Of a DNA stretch of 23,225 nucleotides, positions 15,778 through 22,840 are shown one piece after another. The notes under the pieces were generated by a model that was given only the letters and a program-made list of their open reading frames with translations, did not search any database and had not been told where the DNA came from. Origin of the DNA: CAZTPJ01 sp964614515 (GTDB taxonomy: Bacteria; Planctomycetota; Phycisphaerae; Phycisphaerales; UBA1924); NCBI GenBank assembly GCA_964614515.1, contig CAZTPJ010000060.1:1-23225 (forward strand). The letters are read 5' to 3'. A program made the position numbers and the translations under genes. Position 1 is the stretch's first letter. Every line of letters begins with the position of its first letter.

Positions 15778-16764
15778 TCAGGCTCCCTTTCCGCCAGGCG
15801 AAAGCGGAATCGGCGCCTCATCGAGTTTCGCCGCGGGTGAAGACTTCGCCAACGGCCTCGCCAATGCCCGCGATGCACCCTGCACCCGTGCCCACCTCGC
15901 AAACGACCACAGACTCACCATCGCGTGCCCCGCATACACGACCAACAACAGCGCCACCACGCACACACCCGCGATGAACAGACACACAATGCAGTGCATC
16001 GCTTCCAACGGATCGCGAACATACGCCGTCAAGTGCCCCGTCAGCGCGAACAAACCAAGCACGCCCGCGGCGATTGGCAACTGCCCCGCCGCGAATCGCA
16101 GATGCTGCGACAGCCTCGAATCCGACGCCCAGTACACCAGATTCGCGATGACCGCAAGCACCGCCCCAAGCCCCGCCAACGCGACAAGACCCGCGATCCA
16201 CGCCAATGTCCCTACAGCCAACCCGATGCTCGCCGGAAGCGACACGCCCGGAACCATCGTGATCGCCCCAAGCGCAATCGCCGCCAGCCACAGCGGCTGC
16301 GTCACGGCCGCACCCATCCGAAGCCACGACCATTCGCGCGACGCATCGAACTTCTTCGCGTTGGCCACGCGTCGCGGCGTGATGATCGGCCCGTGCGACA
16401 TCACCCACAACGCCGCGAACACCAGCGCCACGCCGGCGATGATGATGCTGCGCGTCGCGACCATCGCGCCCACGCTCACCACCATGCCCGGCCCAAAGAT
16501 CGCCATCGACGCCAAACCCGATGTCAACCTCGCGCGATAGTCGGCCGGCGCATCAAAGAACCGCCCTGGATCGCGATAAATCACCGCCGGGCCATAATCA
16601 CGCGCCTCAGCCTCAAGCACCTCGTTCATGCGTCCGCATTCGGGGCACGCCTGCGACGCCTTAAGGCCGATGAGGTTGTACCCGCAATGTCGGCAATAGA
16701 CATCTCTCTCCAGCACCACGCCGCGATTCAGATGCGCAAGATAGCGATGGTCAATGGGTGACAC
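15778..16764 (-). CDS. Zinc-ribbon multi-TM membrane protein, paralogue 2
   Basis: The protein of about 328 residues has the ribbon YCRHCGYNLIG ... CPECG near its N-terminus and about six hydrophobic segments. It shares NLVYWASDSRLSQHLR with the matching segment of the downstream paralogue and ends DEAPIPLSPGGKGA. The function is unknown. The start is uncertain: the frame is open to 17241, but everything above about 16810 is repeat sequence and antisense to holB. GTG 16764 (VSPIDHRYLAH) is my choice, GTG 16806 or TTG 16773 are alternatives, and none has a clear Shine-Dalgarno sequence. The gene lies between holB (239-base gap with repeats) and its paralogue (6-base gap). Confidence 0.7.
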   Translation of the reverse strand: MSPIDHRYLAHLNRGVVLERDVYCRHCGYNLIGLKASQACPECGRMNEVLEAEARDYGPAVIYRDPGRFFDAPADYRARLTSGLASMAIFGPGMVVSVGAMVATRSIIIAGVALVFAALWVMSHGPIITPRRVANAKKFDASREWSWLRMGAAVTQPLWLAAIALGAITMVPGVSLPASIGLAVGTLAWIAGLVALAGLGAVLAVIANLVYWASDSRLSQHLRFAAGQLPIAAGVLGLFALTGHLTAYVRDPLEAMHCIVCLFIAGVCVVALLLVVYAGHAMVSLWSFARWARVQGASRALARPLAKSSPAAKLDEAPIPLSPGGKGA

Positions 16765-16817
16765 GACGGCCAATGGTATTGGCCCGGCAGGATCCAGTTG
16801 CAACACCCGCCAGGAGC

Positions 16818-16835
16818 CGATCGCGCAAGCGATCG
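16818..16835. repeat. Family D hairpin CGATCGC-GCAA-GCGATCG
   Basis: A perfect 7-bp stem with a GCAA loop, inside the word GCCGATCGCGCAAGCGATCG. It is the same sequence family as the hairpins at 10289-10316 and 10355-10372, with paired stem changes between copies. No T tract follows on either strand, so it is not an obvious terminator here. Confidence 0.75.
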
Positions 16836-16875
16836 ATGCTTCGCCCGGCACGCCTCCGCAATGTTTCCTGGATGC

Positions 16876-16946
16876 GGTGGTGCGGGCGTCTCGCCTGCAC
16901 TCCTCTCTCTCGGATCCGGTGGTGCAGGCGTCTCGCCCGCACCACC
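16876..16946. repeat. Family B palindrome doublet between holB and the zinc-ribbon gene
   Basis: Two copies in the same orientation: 16876-16899 (GCGGGCG-TCT-CGCCTGC core) and 16918-16946 (GCAGGCG-TCT-CGCCCGC core, closing with ACCACC). Both cores keep pairing with a G-T or A-C exception. A TCTCTCTCGG-type spacer separates them. Confidence 0.85.
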
Positions 16947-17003
16947 GCGATGATCCATCCCAGCGCCGAAGCGGTGACCGATCTTGTGATTGCGCTGAGT
17001 TCC

Positions 17004-18149
17004 TTACCTGGCCATTCCCGCAAGCCAGTTGTCCATGACAAAGATCGGCTGCACGTTCGAGTCGATCTGTCGCTGGGCTTCGTGCAGGCGTTCGAGCGCC
17101 TCGGCGTGCGACGCCGTCCCGGATCGCGACAGGTGCTCGCGCAGTCGGGCCGCCAGCGCGCGGATCATCAGGTGCGACGCCGCGTGACGTGCCGCCTCCT
17201 TGCTCGCGTCCGGGTTCTCCTTCGTGCGAGCCGTCGCCCACGCGTCGATGAGGTTGGCCATCGTCGGCGCCAGCGACGTCACATATCCGCCGCGAAACGC
17301 TTCATCCAGCGGGCGTTCCAGCGCCGCCTGCCACTCCAGCACCCCCGTGTTGATGATGCGCAGCGCTTCGCCCGGCGAACCCTCCGCCAGCGCGCGAAGC
17401 CAATCCGACTGCGCCTTGTCGAGTTCAAGTCCGCGATGCGCAAGCCACCGGTCCATCAGCGCCGGTTGCAGCGGCGCGAACACCAGCGTCTGGCAACGGC
17501 TGCGGATCGTCGGCAGCAGCCGGTTGGGCGCGCTGGTGATCAGGATGATCACCGTGCCCGATGGCGGCTCTTCCAGCGTCTTGAGCATCGCGTTCTGACC
17601 CGCGTCCGCCGCGAACTCCGCCTCATCCACGATGAACACCTTTGATGCCAATGAGCCCAGGCCCGCGGGCAGCGCGGCCGTGCGCTCCGCAGGCTCGATC
17701 ACAAACTCGCGCAGCACTTCGATCGCCAGCGTGCGCTGCTTGGAATCGCGCGTGCCCTGATGACGGCTGAACACCGCGTGTTCCTTGCTGATCTGATGCA
17801 GATCCGGATGCGCCCCGGCGCGAAGCAGCGCCTGCGACGGGCTTGCGGGATCGACCGTCGCGACACCCTTCGCGCTCACCTTCAGCGTCGGATCCAGAAG
17901 CATCGACGCGAACGCCCGCGCGGTGGTCCGCTTCCCAACGCCCGACGGCCCCGCGAACAGCCACGCATGATGCAAACGCCGAGACGCCAGCGCCGACGTC
18001 AGAATCCCGATCGCCCGTTCATGCCCGATGATCTCATCGAACTTCAGAATCGGTTCCAACACCGGCGCGCTGGCCTCGCGCTTGCCCTCGCGCGCTGCGC
18101 CCTTCACGGCCTTCGCGGATGCGGCGGGTTTGGACGTGCGCTTGGCCAT
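17004..18149 (-). CDS. holB: DNA polymerase III delta-prime subunit (clamp loader)
   Basis: Delta-prime is the AAA+-fold stator of the replicative clamp loader. After a basic, low-complexity N-terminus of about 30 residues come FDEIIGHERAIGIL, Walker A GPSGVGKRT (67-75), VFIVDEAE as Walker B, ML-K-TLEEPPSGTVIILIT and the SRC motif in TIRSRCQTLVF. The segment between Walker A and HPDLH, which usually holds a four-cysteine zinc module, has no cysteine here. At 381 residues it is longer than E. coli HolB (334). DnaX is less likely given the length and the lack of zinc cysteines. It starts 29 bases after the sthA stop with a C9 run next to the ATG and no Shine-Dalgarno sequence. Confidence 0.88.
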   Translation of the reverse strand: MAKRTSKPAASAKAVKGAAREGKREASAPVLEPILKFDEIIGHERAIGILTSALASRRLHHAWLFAGPSGVGKRTTARAFASMLLDPTLKVSAKGVATVDPASPSQALLRAGAHPDLHQISKEHAVFSRHQGTRDSKQRTLAIEVLREFVIEPAERTAALPAGLGSLASKVFIVDEAEFAADAGQNAMLKTLEEPPSGTVIILITSAPNRLLPTIRSRCQTLVFAPLQPALMDRWLAHRGLELDKAQSDWLRALAEGSPGEALRIINTGVLEWQAALERPLDEAFRGGYVTSLAPTMANLIDAWATARTKENPDASKEAARHAASHLMIRALAARLREHLSRSGTASHAEALERLHEAQRQIDSNVQPIFVMDNWLAGMAR

Positions 18150-18178
18150 GGTGGGGGGGGGAGTCGATAAGTGGGGGG

Positions 18179-19597
18179 TCAGACGTTGCGAAGACGATTG
18201 AGCCCATTAAGCGCAGCCACCTTATAGCACTCCGCCAGCGTCGGATAGTTGAACACCGTGTCAACGAAGTACTCGGCCGTGCCCTTGAGGGCCATCACGG
18301 CCTGGCCGATGTGAATGAGTTCGGTCGCGCCCGTGCCGATGGCATGAACGCCGAGAATCGCGTGCGAATCCTGATGGATCAGGAGTTTGAGCATGCCGAT
18401 GTCGTCGCCGAGGAGCGCGCCGCGGGCGATCTCGCGATACTGCGCCACGCCCGCTTCAAACGGAATGTTGTTCTTTGTCAGTTGCTCCTCCGTCCAGCCG
18501 ACCATCGAGATTTCCGGCACGGCGTAGATGCCGTAGGGAAGCAGTTCCGCGCTCTGTCGCGCTGGATTGCCGAACATGTGACACGACGCGAGCCGCCCCT
18601 GCTCCATCGATGTGGACGCCAGCGCCGGGAACCCGATCACGTCGCCGCAGGCGTAGATGTGCGGCACGGCCGTCTGAAAGTGCTCGTTGACTTTGATGCG
18701 CCCGCGATCATCGGCCGCCAGCCCGGCCGCCGCGAGATTCAGGTCTTCCGTCGCGCCCTGTCGTCCCACGGCGAAGAGCAGGCAGTCGGCGGTGAGCGTC
18801 TTGCCGGATTCGAGCGTCGCCTGCGCGAGATAGGCGTTGGAGGCTCGACCCACCGGCCCCGCGTCAAGCCGTTCGATCTTGACCACATTCTCGCCGAGTC
18901 GAAGCGTCATGTCGCGCTGGCGCAAGTGATATTGAAGCGCCTCGGCGATCTCCATGTCCACGAAGTCGAGGATTCGCGAGCGACCTTCGATGAGACACAC
19001 GCGCACGCCGAGGGCCGCGAGCATCGACGCATACTCCGTTCCGATCACGCCTCCGCCCACCACGATCATCGACCGCGGCAGGTGGTCCAGATGCAGCAGT
19101 TCGTCAGACGTGATGATGTCCGACGAGTCGAAGGGAATGCTCGCGGGCCTGGACGGTCGCGTGCCCACCGCGATCACGATGTTGTCGGCCGTGATGGTCT
19201 CGACCGCGCCGTGACGAACGACTTCCACGCTGTGCGGGTCGAGGAATCGTCCGATGCCCACCTTGAGTTCGATGCCGTTGGAAGAGAAGTGACGCCGAAC
19301 CACGTCGATTTCCTTGGCGATGACGCGGTGCGTCGCGGCCAGCAAGTCCGCGAAGATCGTGGCCCGCGCCTTGGCCAGCGCCTCGGGCGGCGTTTCGTAG
19401 TAATCGGTGCGCCCCGTGACCCGAAGGATCGCCTCACGCAGCGACTTTGACGGCACGGTCCCCGTGTTGAGCGCTGCGCCGCCGGGCATCTCCTGACGTT
19501 CGATCACGCACGCCGACTTGCCGAGTTTGGCGGCTTGAATCGCCGCCTTCTGCCCCGCCGGGCCCGAGCCAATCACGCAAAGGTCATAGTGCGGCAT
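18179..19597 (-). CDS. sthA: Soluble pyridine nucleotide transhydrogenase
   Basis: SthA is an FAD flavoprotein of the cytoplasm that transfers hydride between NADPH and NAD+. The 472 residues show the FAD motif GSGPAG (10-15) and NTGTVPSKS (44-52) where dihydrolipoamide dehydrogenases and glutathione reductases have the redox CxxxxC. Replacement of both cysteines is the SthA hallmark. A second Rossmann motif, VVGGGVIGTEYAS, and YACGDVIG follow, with a C-terminal dimerisation domain (VFNYPTLAECYKVAALNGLNRL). AAGGA about 8 bases upstream supports the start. It lies 46 bases after atpH, where atpA would be expected, linking redox balance to the ATP synthase genes by position at least. Confidence 0.94.
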   Translation of the reverse strand: MPHYDLCVIGSGPAGQKAAIQAAKLGKSACVIERQEMPGGAALNTGTVPSKSLREAILRVTGRTDYYETPPEALAKARATIFADLLAATHRVIAKEIDVVRRHFSSNGIELKVGIGRFLDPHSVEVVRHGAVETITADNIVIAVGTRPSRPASIPFDSSDIITSDELLHLDHLPRSMIVVGGGVIGTEYASMLAALGVRVCLIEGRSRILDFVDMEIAEALQYHLRQRDMTLRLGENVVKIERLDAGPVGRASNAYLAQATLESGKTLTADCLLFAVGRQGATEDLNLAAAGLAADDRGRIKVNEHFQTAVPHIYACGDVIGFPALASTSMEQGRLASCHMFGNPARQSAELLPYGIYAVPEISMVGWTEEQLTKNNIPFEAGVAQYREIARGALLGDDIGMLKLLIHQDSHAILGVHAIGTGATELIHIGQAVMALKGTAEYFVDTVFNYPTLAECYKVAALNGLNRLRNV

Positions 19598-19643
19598 CCG
19601 GTATCCTTGCAGGCTCGCGCCTCGCGGGAAAGTCCGGCGTCAC

Positions 19644-20252
19644 CTACTCGGAAAGAATCCGGCCGGCGATCTCACGCACCCGGGCCGTGCCAGACGCCGC
19701 AAACTGATCGCGAATCCGACGAAGCTGCGTCGCCAGCGAACCGTCGATCAGACGATCCCCGATCCGCAACTTGATCCCGCCGATCATCGCCGGCTCCGTA
19801 TACGGATGCACGATCGCCTCACGGCCCATCGCCTGGCTCAGACGCTCGCGAATCGCCCGAAGGTCATCCGACGAGATCGGCTCGGCCGTGAACACATCCA
19901 CTTCGACCCGCCCGAACCGCTCCTGGGCCATCGCATCAAGCGCGGCCACGATCGCCGGCAGATGATCCAGCCGACGCTTGCGATTGAGCATCACCAGGAA
20001 CCGCAGCGTCAGACTCGACACGCGCTCCGAGAAGATTCGCTTCAGCGACGCCTCGCGCCCCACCAGCGGCACCGCGGGCGATGCCAGAAACTCCGAAAAT
20101 TGCTTGTTCGAGCGGGCGAGATCAAGGACCGCTTCAAGTTCCGTCACGGCCGTCTCGATCGCGCCCTGCCCGCCGGCCGCATCGGCGAGTTCAAAGAGAC
20201 TCCGGGCATAGATGTTGGCCAGAGCGTCGGGCGGCAGGTCTTTCAGCGGCAT
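19644..20252 (-). CDS. atpH: F-type ATP synthase delta subunit
   Basis: Delta (OSCP in mitochondria) fixes the top of the alpha-beta hexamer to the b stalk. The 202 residues start with IYARSLFELADAAG, then the helical N-terminal domain with FLASPAVPLVGREASLKRIF, LRFLVMLNRKRRLDHLPAI and the C-terminal IGGIKLRIGDRLIDGSLATQL motif typical of the family. GAGGA lies about 9 bases before the ATG. It is the last ATP synthase gene in the run. A 152-base gap with a repeat doublet separates it from atpF, which is unusual because these genes are normally tightly packed. Confidence 0.94.
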   Translation of the reverse strand: MPLKDLPPDALANIYARSLFELADAAGGQGAIETAVTELEAVLDLARSNKQFSEFLASPAVPLVGREASLKRIFSERVSSLTLRFLVMLNRKRRLDHLPAIVAALDAMAQERFGRVEVDVFTAEPISSDDLRAIRERLSQAMGREAIVHPYTEPAMIGGIKLRIGDRLIDGSLATQLRRIRDQFAASGTARVREIAGRILSE

Positions 20253-20292
20253 CGCATGGTCCTCACATCACACGTCCTACCGACACACACCT

Positions 20293-20364
20293 GGGTGGTA
20301 CAGGCGTCTCGCCTGTACCCCATTACTCTCGGCCTCGGTGGTGCAGGCGTCTCGCCTGTACCCC
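20293..20364. repeat. Family B palindrome doublet inside the ATP synthase cluster
   Basis: Copy one has a perfect 10-bp stem, GGTACAGGCG-TCT-CGCCTGTACC (20297-20319). Copy two, GGTGGTGCAGGCG-TCT-CGCCTGTACC, spans 20337-20362. The spacer contains CATTACTCTCGGCC. It lies in the gap between atpF and atpH, so transcripts running through the cluster would carry both hairpins. Confidence 0.9.
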
Positions 20365-20404
20365 GTCTCTCTTCCTTCCTCACGCCAGATCAGGCATCCA
20401 ACTC

Positions 20405-21001
20405 TCAGTTCCGCCGCGCCTGAACCTCCGCCACCGACTCATCCACCAGCCGCTGATGATCCTTGGTGGTGACTTCCCGTCGGAGGATCTTCGAGGCCGT
20501 CAGCGCTGCGAGTTCACCCGCCTCGGCATACAACTCCGCAATGGCGGCTTTCTTGGCGACATCGATCTCGCGCCGCGCCCGTTCCTTCATGGTGGCCAAT
20601 TCCCTGTCGGCCGTCGCGCGGAGTTCGGCCGACAGAGCCTGTTGGTGGGCCTTGGTCTCATCGAGCATGCGCTTGGCCTCAGCACGGGCCTCGGCGAGGG
20701 ACTGCTCATACTGCACGAGCGCTTCTTTCGCCTGTCGCCGCGCGAGTTCGGCCGACTCGATCTCGGCCTTGATCTTCGCCTCTCGCTCGGCCAGACCCTT
20801 GGCGATCAACGGCCACGCCTTCTTCGACAAGACCATATAGACCAGGCCGAAGACCAGCAGCGTGGCGATGAACGCCGGAAGCCCCTGCGTCATCGGGGCG
20901 AGCAGTTCACCCTTCTCGCCATGAGCCTCATCCGCCGCGAGCAGCGTCCCGGCCAGCAGCATCGGCGACATCGCACCCAGAACCATTGCGCACCGTCTCA
21001 T
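20405..21001 (-). CDS. atpF: F-type ATP synthase subunit b
   Basis: Subunit b is the peripheral stalk that holds F1 against the rotating c ring. The 198 residues begin with a hydrophobic leader, MRRCAMVLGAMSPMLLAGTLLAADE, which looks like a cleavable signal. The true TM helix follows (about 43-60, FIATLLVFGLVYMVLSK), then a long charged helix (AEREAKIKAEIESAE onward) for dimerisation and delta binding. At 198 residues it exceeds E. coli b (156), mainly through the leader. GGAGAG 7 bases upstream selects ATG 21001 over the in-frame ATGs at 21022 and 21061. Only one b-type gene is seen, so b is probably a homodimer. Confidence 0.92.
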   Translation of the reverse strand: MRRCAMVLGAMSPMLLAGTLLAADEAHGEKGELLAPMTQGLPAFIATLLVFGLVYMVLSKKAWPLIAKGLAEREAKIKAEIESAELARRQAKEALVQYEQSLAEARAEAKRMLDETKAHQQALSAELRATADRELATMKERARREIDVAKKAAIAELYAEAGELAALTASKILRREVTTKDHQRLVDESVAEVQARRN

Positions 21002-21064
21002 GCGACACTCTCCGCGCGACATCGCCGGCCGACCACGGCCGGCAACGCGCCACCAAACCATGAA

Positions 21065-21373
21065 TCAAAGGAACAGCACGAGCACGCCCGCGAGCACCGC
21101 GAACAGCGTCGCACCTTCGACCAGCGCCGCCGCGATCAGCATGTTCTGGCTGATGTCGCCCTTCGACTCGGGCTGACGCGCGATCGACTCCACCGCGCCC
21201 TTGCCGATCAGGCCGATGCCGATCCCGCCGCCGATGACGGCCATGCCGCCGCCGAGCGCGCCAAGGCCCTTGCCGATCTTGTCAAGGTTGCCCGTGAGCT
21301 GCGCCTCGGCCGCGATCGGACCAAGAAGCGCCAGAACCACAACCGCCAGAACCACTTCCTTCGTCAGTCTCAT
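21065..21373 (-). CDS. atpE: F-type ATP synthase subunit c (proteolipid)
   Basis: Subunit c forms the rotor ring. After a signal-like leader (MRLTKEVVLAVVVLALLGPIAAEA) the mature part has two TM helices with the GGGIGIGLIGKGAVESIARQPE loop and the ion-carrying E86 in LVEGATLFAV. The sodium-type pattern (Q in helix 1, and S or T right after the glutamate) is absent: the positions are I and G, so proton coupling is expected. The length of 102 is explained by the leader; the usual length is about 80. The frame is open to 21436, but a GAGG before ATG 21373 and the leader's start support this choice. Confidence 0.94.
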   Translation of the reverse strand: MRLTKEVVLAVVVLALLGPIAAEAQLTGNLDKIGKGLGALGGGMAVIGGGIGIGLIGKGAVESIARQPESKGDISQNMLIAAALVEGATLFAVLAGVLVLFL

Positions 21374-21454
21374 CGTCGTACCCTCGATCCTTTCTCTGTT
21401 GATGCGATCAACAAACGTGTGTGAAAGACCATGCAACCCACCACTGCGCCCGCG

Positions 21455-22411
21455 CTAGTGCGCGTGCGCCGCGTGGCCGTGTTCCTCATCGTGCCCGTGG
21501 TGGCTCATCTGCGAGATGAAAATCGTCGTCAGGAACATGAAGATGAACGCCTGGAGCACCGCCACCAGCAACTCCAGGAAGTAAAACGCGAACATCGCAC
21601 CCATCGACGCCAGCGAAATCGGTCCCGACACGATCATCGGAAGCGTCGTCGTCGACAGGCCAATGAACATGACCATCACCGCCAGCAGCACGTGCCCCGC
21701 CGTCATGTTCGCAAAGAGACGAATGATCAGCGCTGCGGGCTTGATGATGAACGTGCTGGCCAGTTCGATCGGGATGATGATCGGCCACACCATCGCCGGC
21801 GCGCCGCCGGTCATGTGCTGCGCGAACCCGCCCGGGCCGAGGTTGCGGAAGCCGTGAACCAAGTACGCGATCAGTGTGATCAGCGCCAGGCACGCATTGA
21901 CCCACAGGTTGCCCGTGGCCGTGGCCCCAAACGGCGCGCGATGCTGAATCGACCACTCCGCGGGCACGACGCCCAGATGCGCCAGCCCCTTGATCGAAAA
22001 GAGCATCACGTCCAGCACGGGAATCAGGCCCAGCAGGTTGTTGAGCAGGATGAAGAAGAACAGCGTCCACAGGAAGTGGATGTACTTCTCGGTCTTATCG
22101 CCCAGGAGCGGCCGCACCACGCTGTCGCGCAGATAGATGCACATCACTTCAAGCACATGCGCCCACGTCCCGCGAGGCAGGTGTCGCTTTGATCCCAGGC
22201 TCTCCGGCCCCGTGTCGATCATCGACGCGAGCTTCGGGAACAGCCAGATCATGATCAGGCCCACGAGGAACAGGTTCCCAACGTGCGAGGACCAGATCCA
22301 CCAGTTCTGCCCGCCGATCTCGATCCACCAGAATGGATGATTGACCACATGGTCGAGCGGATTGCTCGCGGCGAGCGTGGTGGGGGGAGTTGTCGTGAAG
22401 AGTTGAACCAT
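21455..22411 (-). CDS. atpB: F-type ATP synthase subunit a
   Basis: Subunit a forms the two half-channels that carry protons to and from the c ring. The 318 residues contain about six TM helices. The essential arginine is R231 in ALIIRLFANMTAGH, and IIIPIELASTFIIKPAAL lies just before it, both family signatures. The N-terminus has an extended periplasmic segment with HPFWWIEIG. The C-terminus ends in a histidine-rich tail (SHHGHDEEHGHAAHAH) that the usual family does not have and that could bind metal. It follows the AtpI-like gene by 15 bases and precedes atpE by 81 bases. Confidence 0.95.
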   Translation of the reverse strand: MVQLFTTTPPTTLAASNPLDHVVNHPFWWIEIGGQNWWIWSSHVGNLFLVGLIMIWLFPKLASMIDTGPESLGSKRHLPRGTWAHVLEVMCIYLRDSVVRPLLGDKTEKYIHFLWTLFFFILLNNLLGLIPVLDVMLFSIKGLAHLGVVPAEWSIQHRAPFGATATGNLWVNACLALITLIAYLVHGFRNLGPGGFAQHMTGGAPAMVWPIIIPIELASTFIIKPAALIIRLFANMTAGHVLLAVMVMFIGLSTTTLPMIVSGPISLASMGAMFAFYFLELLVAVLQAFIFMFLTTIFISQMSHHGHDEEHGHAAHAH

Positions 22412-22426
22412 CAGATGATGCCTTTG

Positions 22427-22840
22427 TCACGCACTCTTGGCCGTCATCGCGGGAAGCGCGACTCGAAGTTCCGCCGCCTTGGCCGCCACCCAACCCGCCG
22501 CCAGCCCGATCCACAGGGCCAGGGGTGAAGGGCCGAGAGTATACTGGGCCGCGATCCCTCCGACGACGATCACCGCGCCGCGAATCATCGAACCCGCCAA
22601 CACCGCGAACCCAACCGACGAACCCGCCGGCCCGATCCGAAGCAACAGCAGCAAACCCACCGCAACGCCCACGGTCGTGATCGCCGCCGCGAGAATGCCC
22701 GCCTTGACGGCCTCGGCCGCACTCAAACCCAAGGCAAGCCCCACGCCAACCCCGGCGAGGCACGCAACCAGCCACCCAGCCCCGGCCGACCACGCCGCAA
22801 GCCGGATCACCGGGAGCCGTAACTCATGCTGTGCCGACAT
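22427..22840 (-). CDS. AtpI-like small membrane protein upstream of atpB
   Basis: The 137 residues contain about four TM helices, among them WSAGAGWLVACLAGVGVGLAL and GAVIVVGGIAAQYTLG, and a basic MIRG before the third. Position immediately ahead of atpB, size and topology fit AtpI (subunit I), which assists c-ring assembly or ion supply, but I see no decisive motif. The start at 22840 (MSAQHELRL) is the first in-frame ATG below a stretch of repeat sequence; its ribosome-binding site is weak. It is the first gene of the ATP synthase run, so the promoter should lie within 22841-23090. Confidence 0.6.
   Translation of the reverse strand: MSAQHELRLPVIRLAAWSAGAGWLVACLAGVGVGLALGLSAAEAVKAGILAAAITTVGVAVGLLLLLRIGPAGSSVGFAVLAGSMIRGAVIVVGGIAAQYTLGPSPLALWIGLAAGWVAAKAAELRVALPAMTAKSA

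Noticed and set aside
16765..17241. N-terminal extension of the zinc-ribbon paralogue 2 frame
   Set aside because: The extension is antisense to holB and then a translation of family B and D repeats (RDACTTG, RDARTTA). The protein proper begins near VSPIDHRYLAH.
18119..19450. 443-codon plus-strand frame
   Set aside because: It is antisense to sthA, whose motifs are complete.
19625..19640. GGGAAAGTCCGG word resembling the RNase P RNA core
   Set aside because: The gap between atpH and sthA is only 46 bases, far too short for RNase P RNA, and the other conserved parts are absent.
20081..21424. 447-codon plus-strand frame
   Set aside because: It is antisense to atpF and atpE and runs through the family B repeats.
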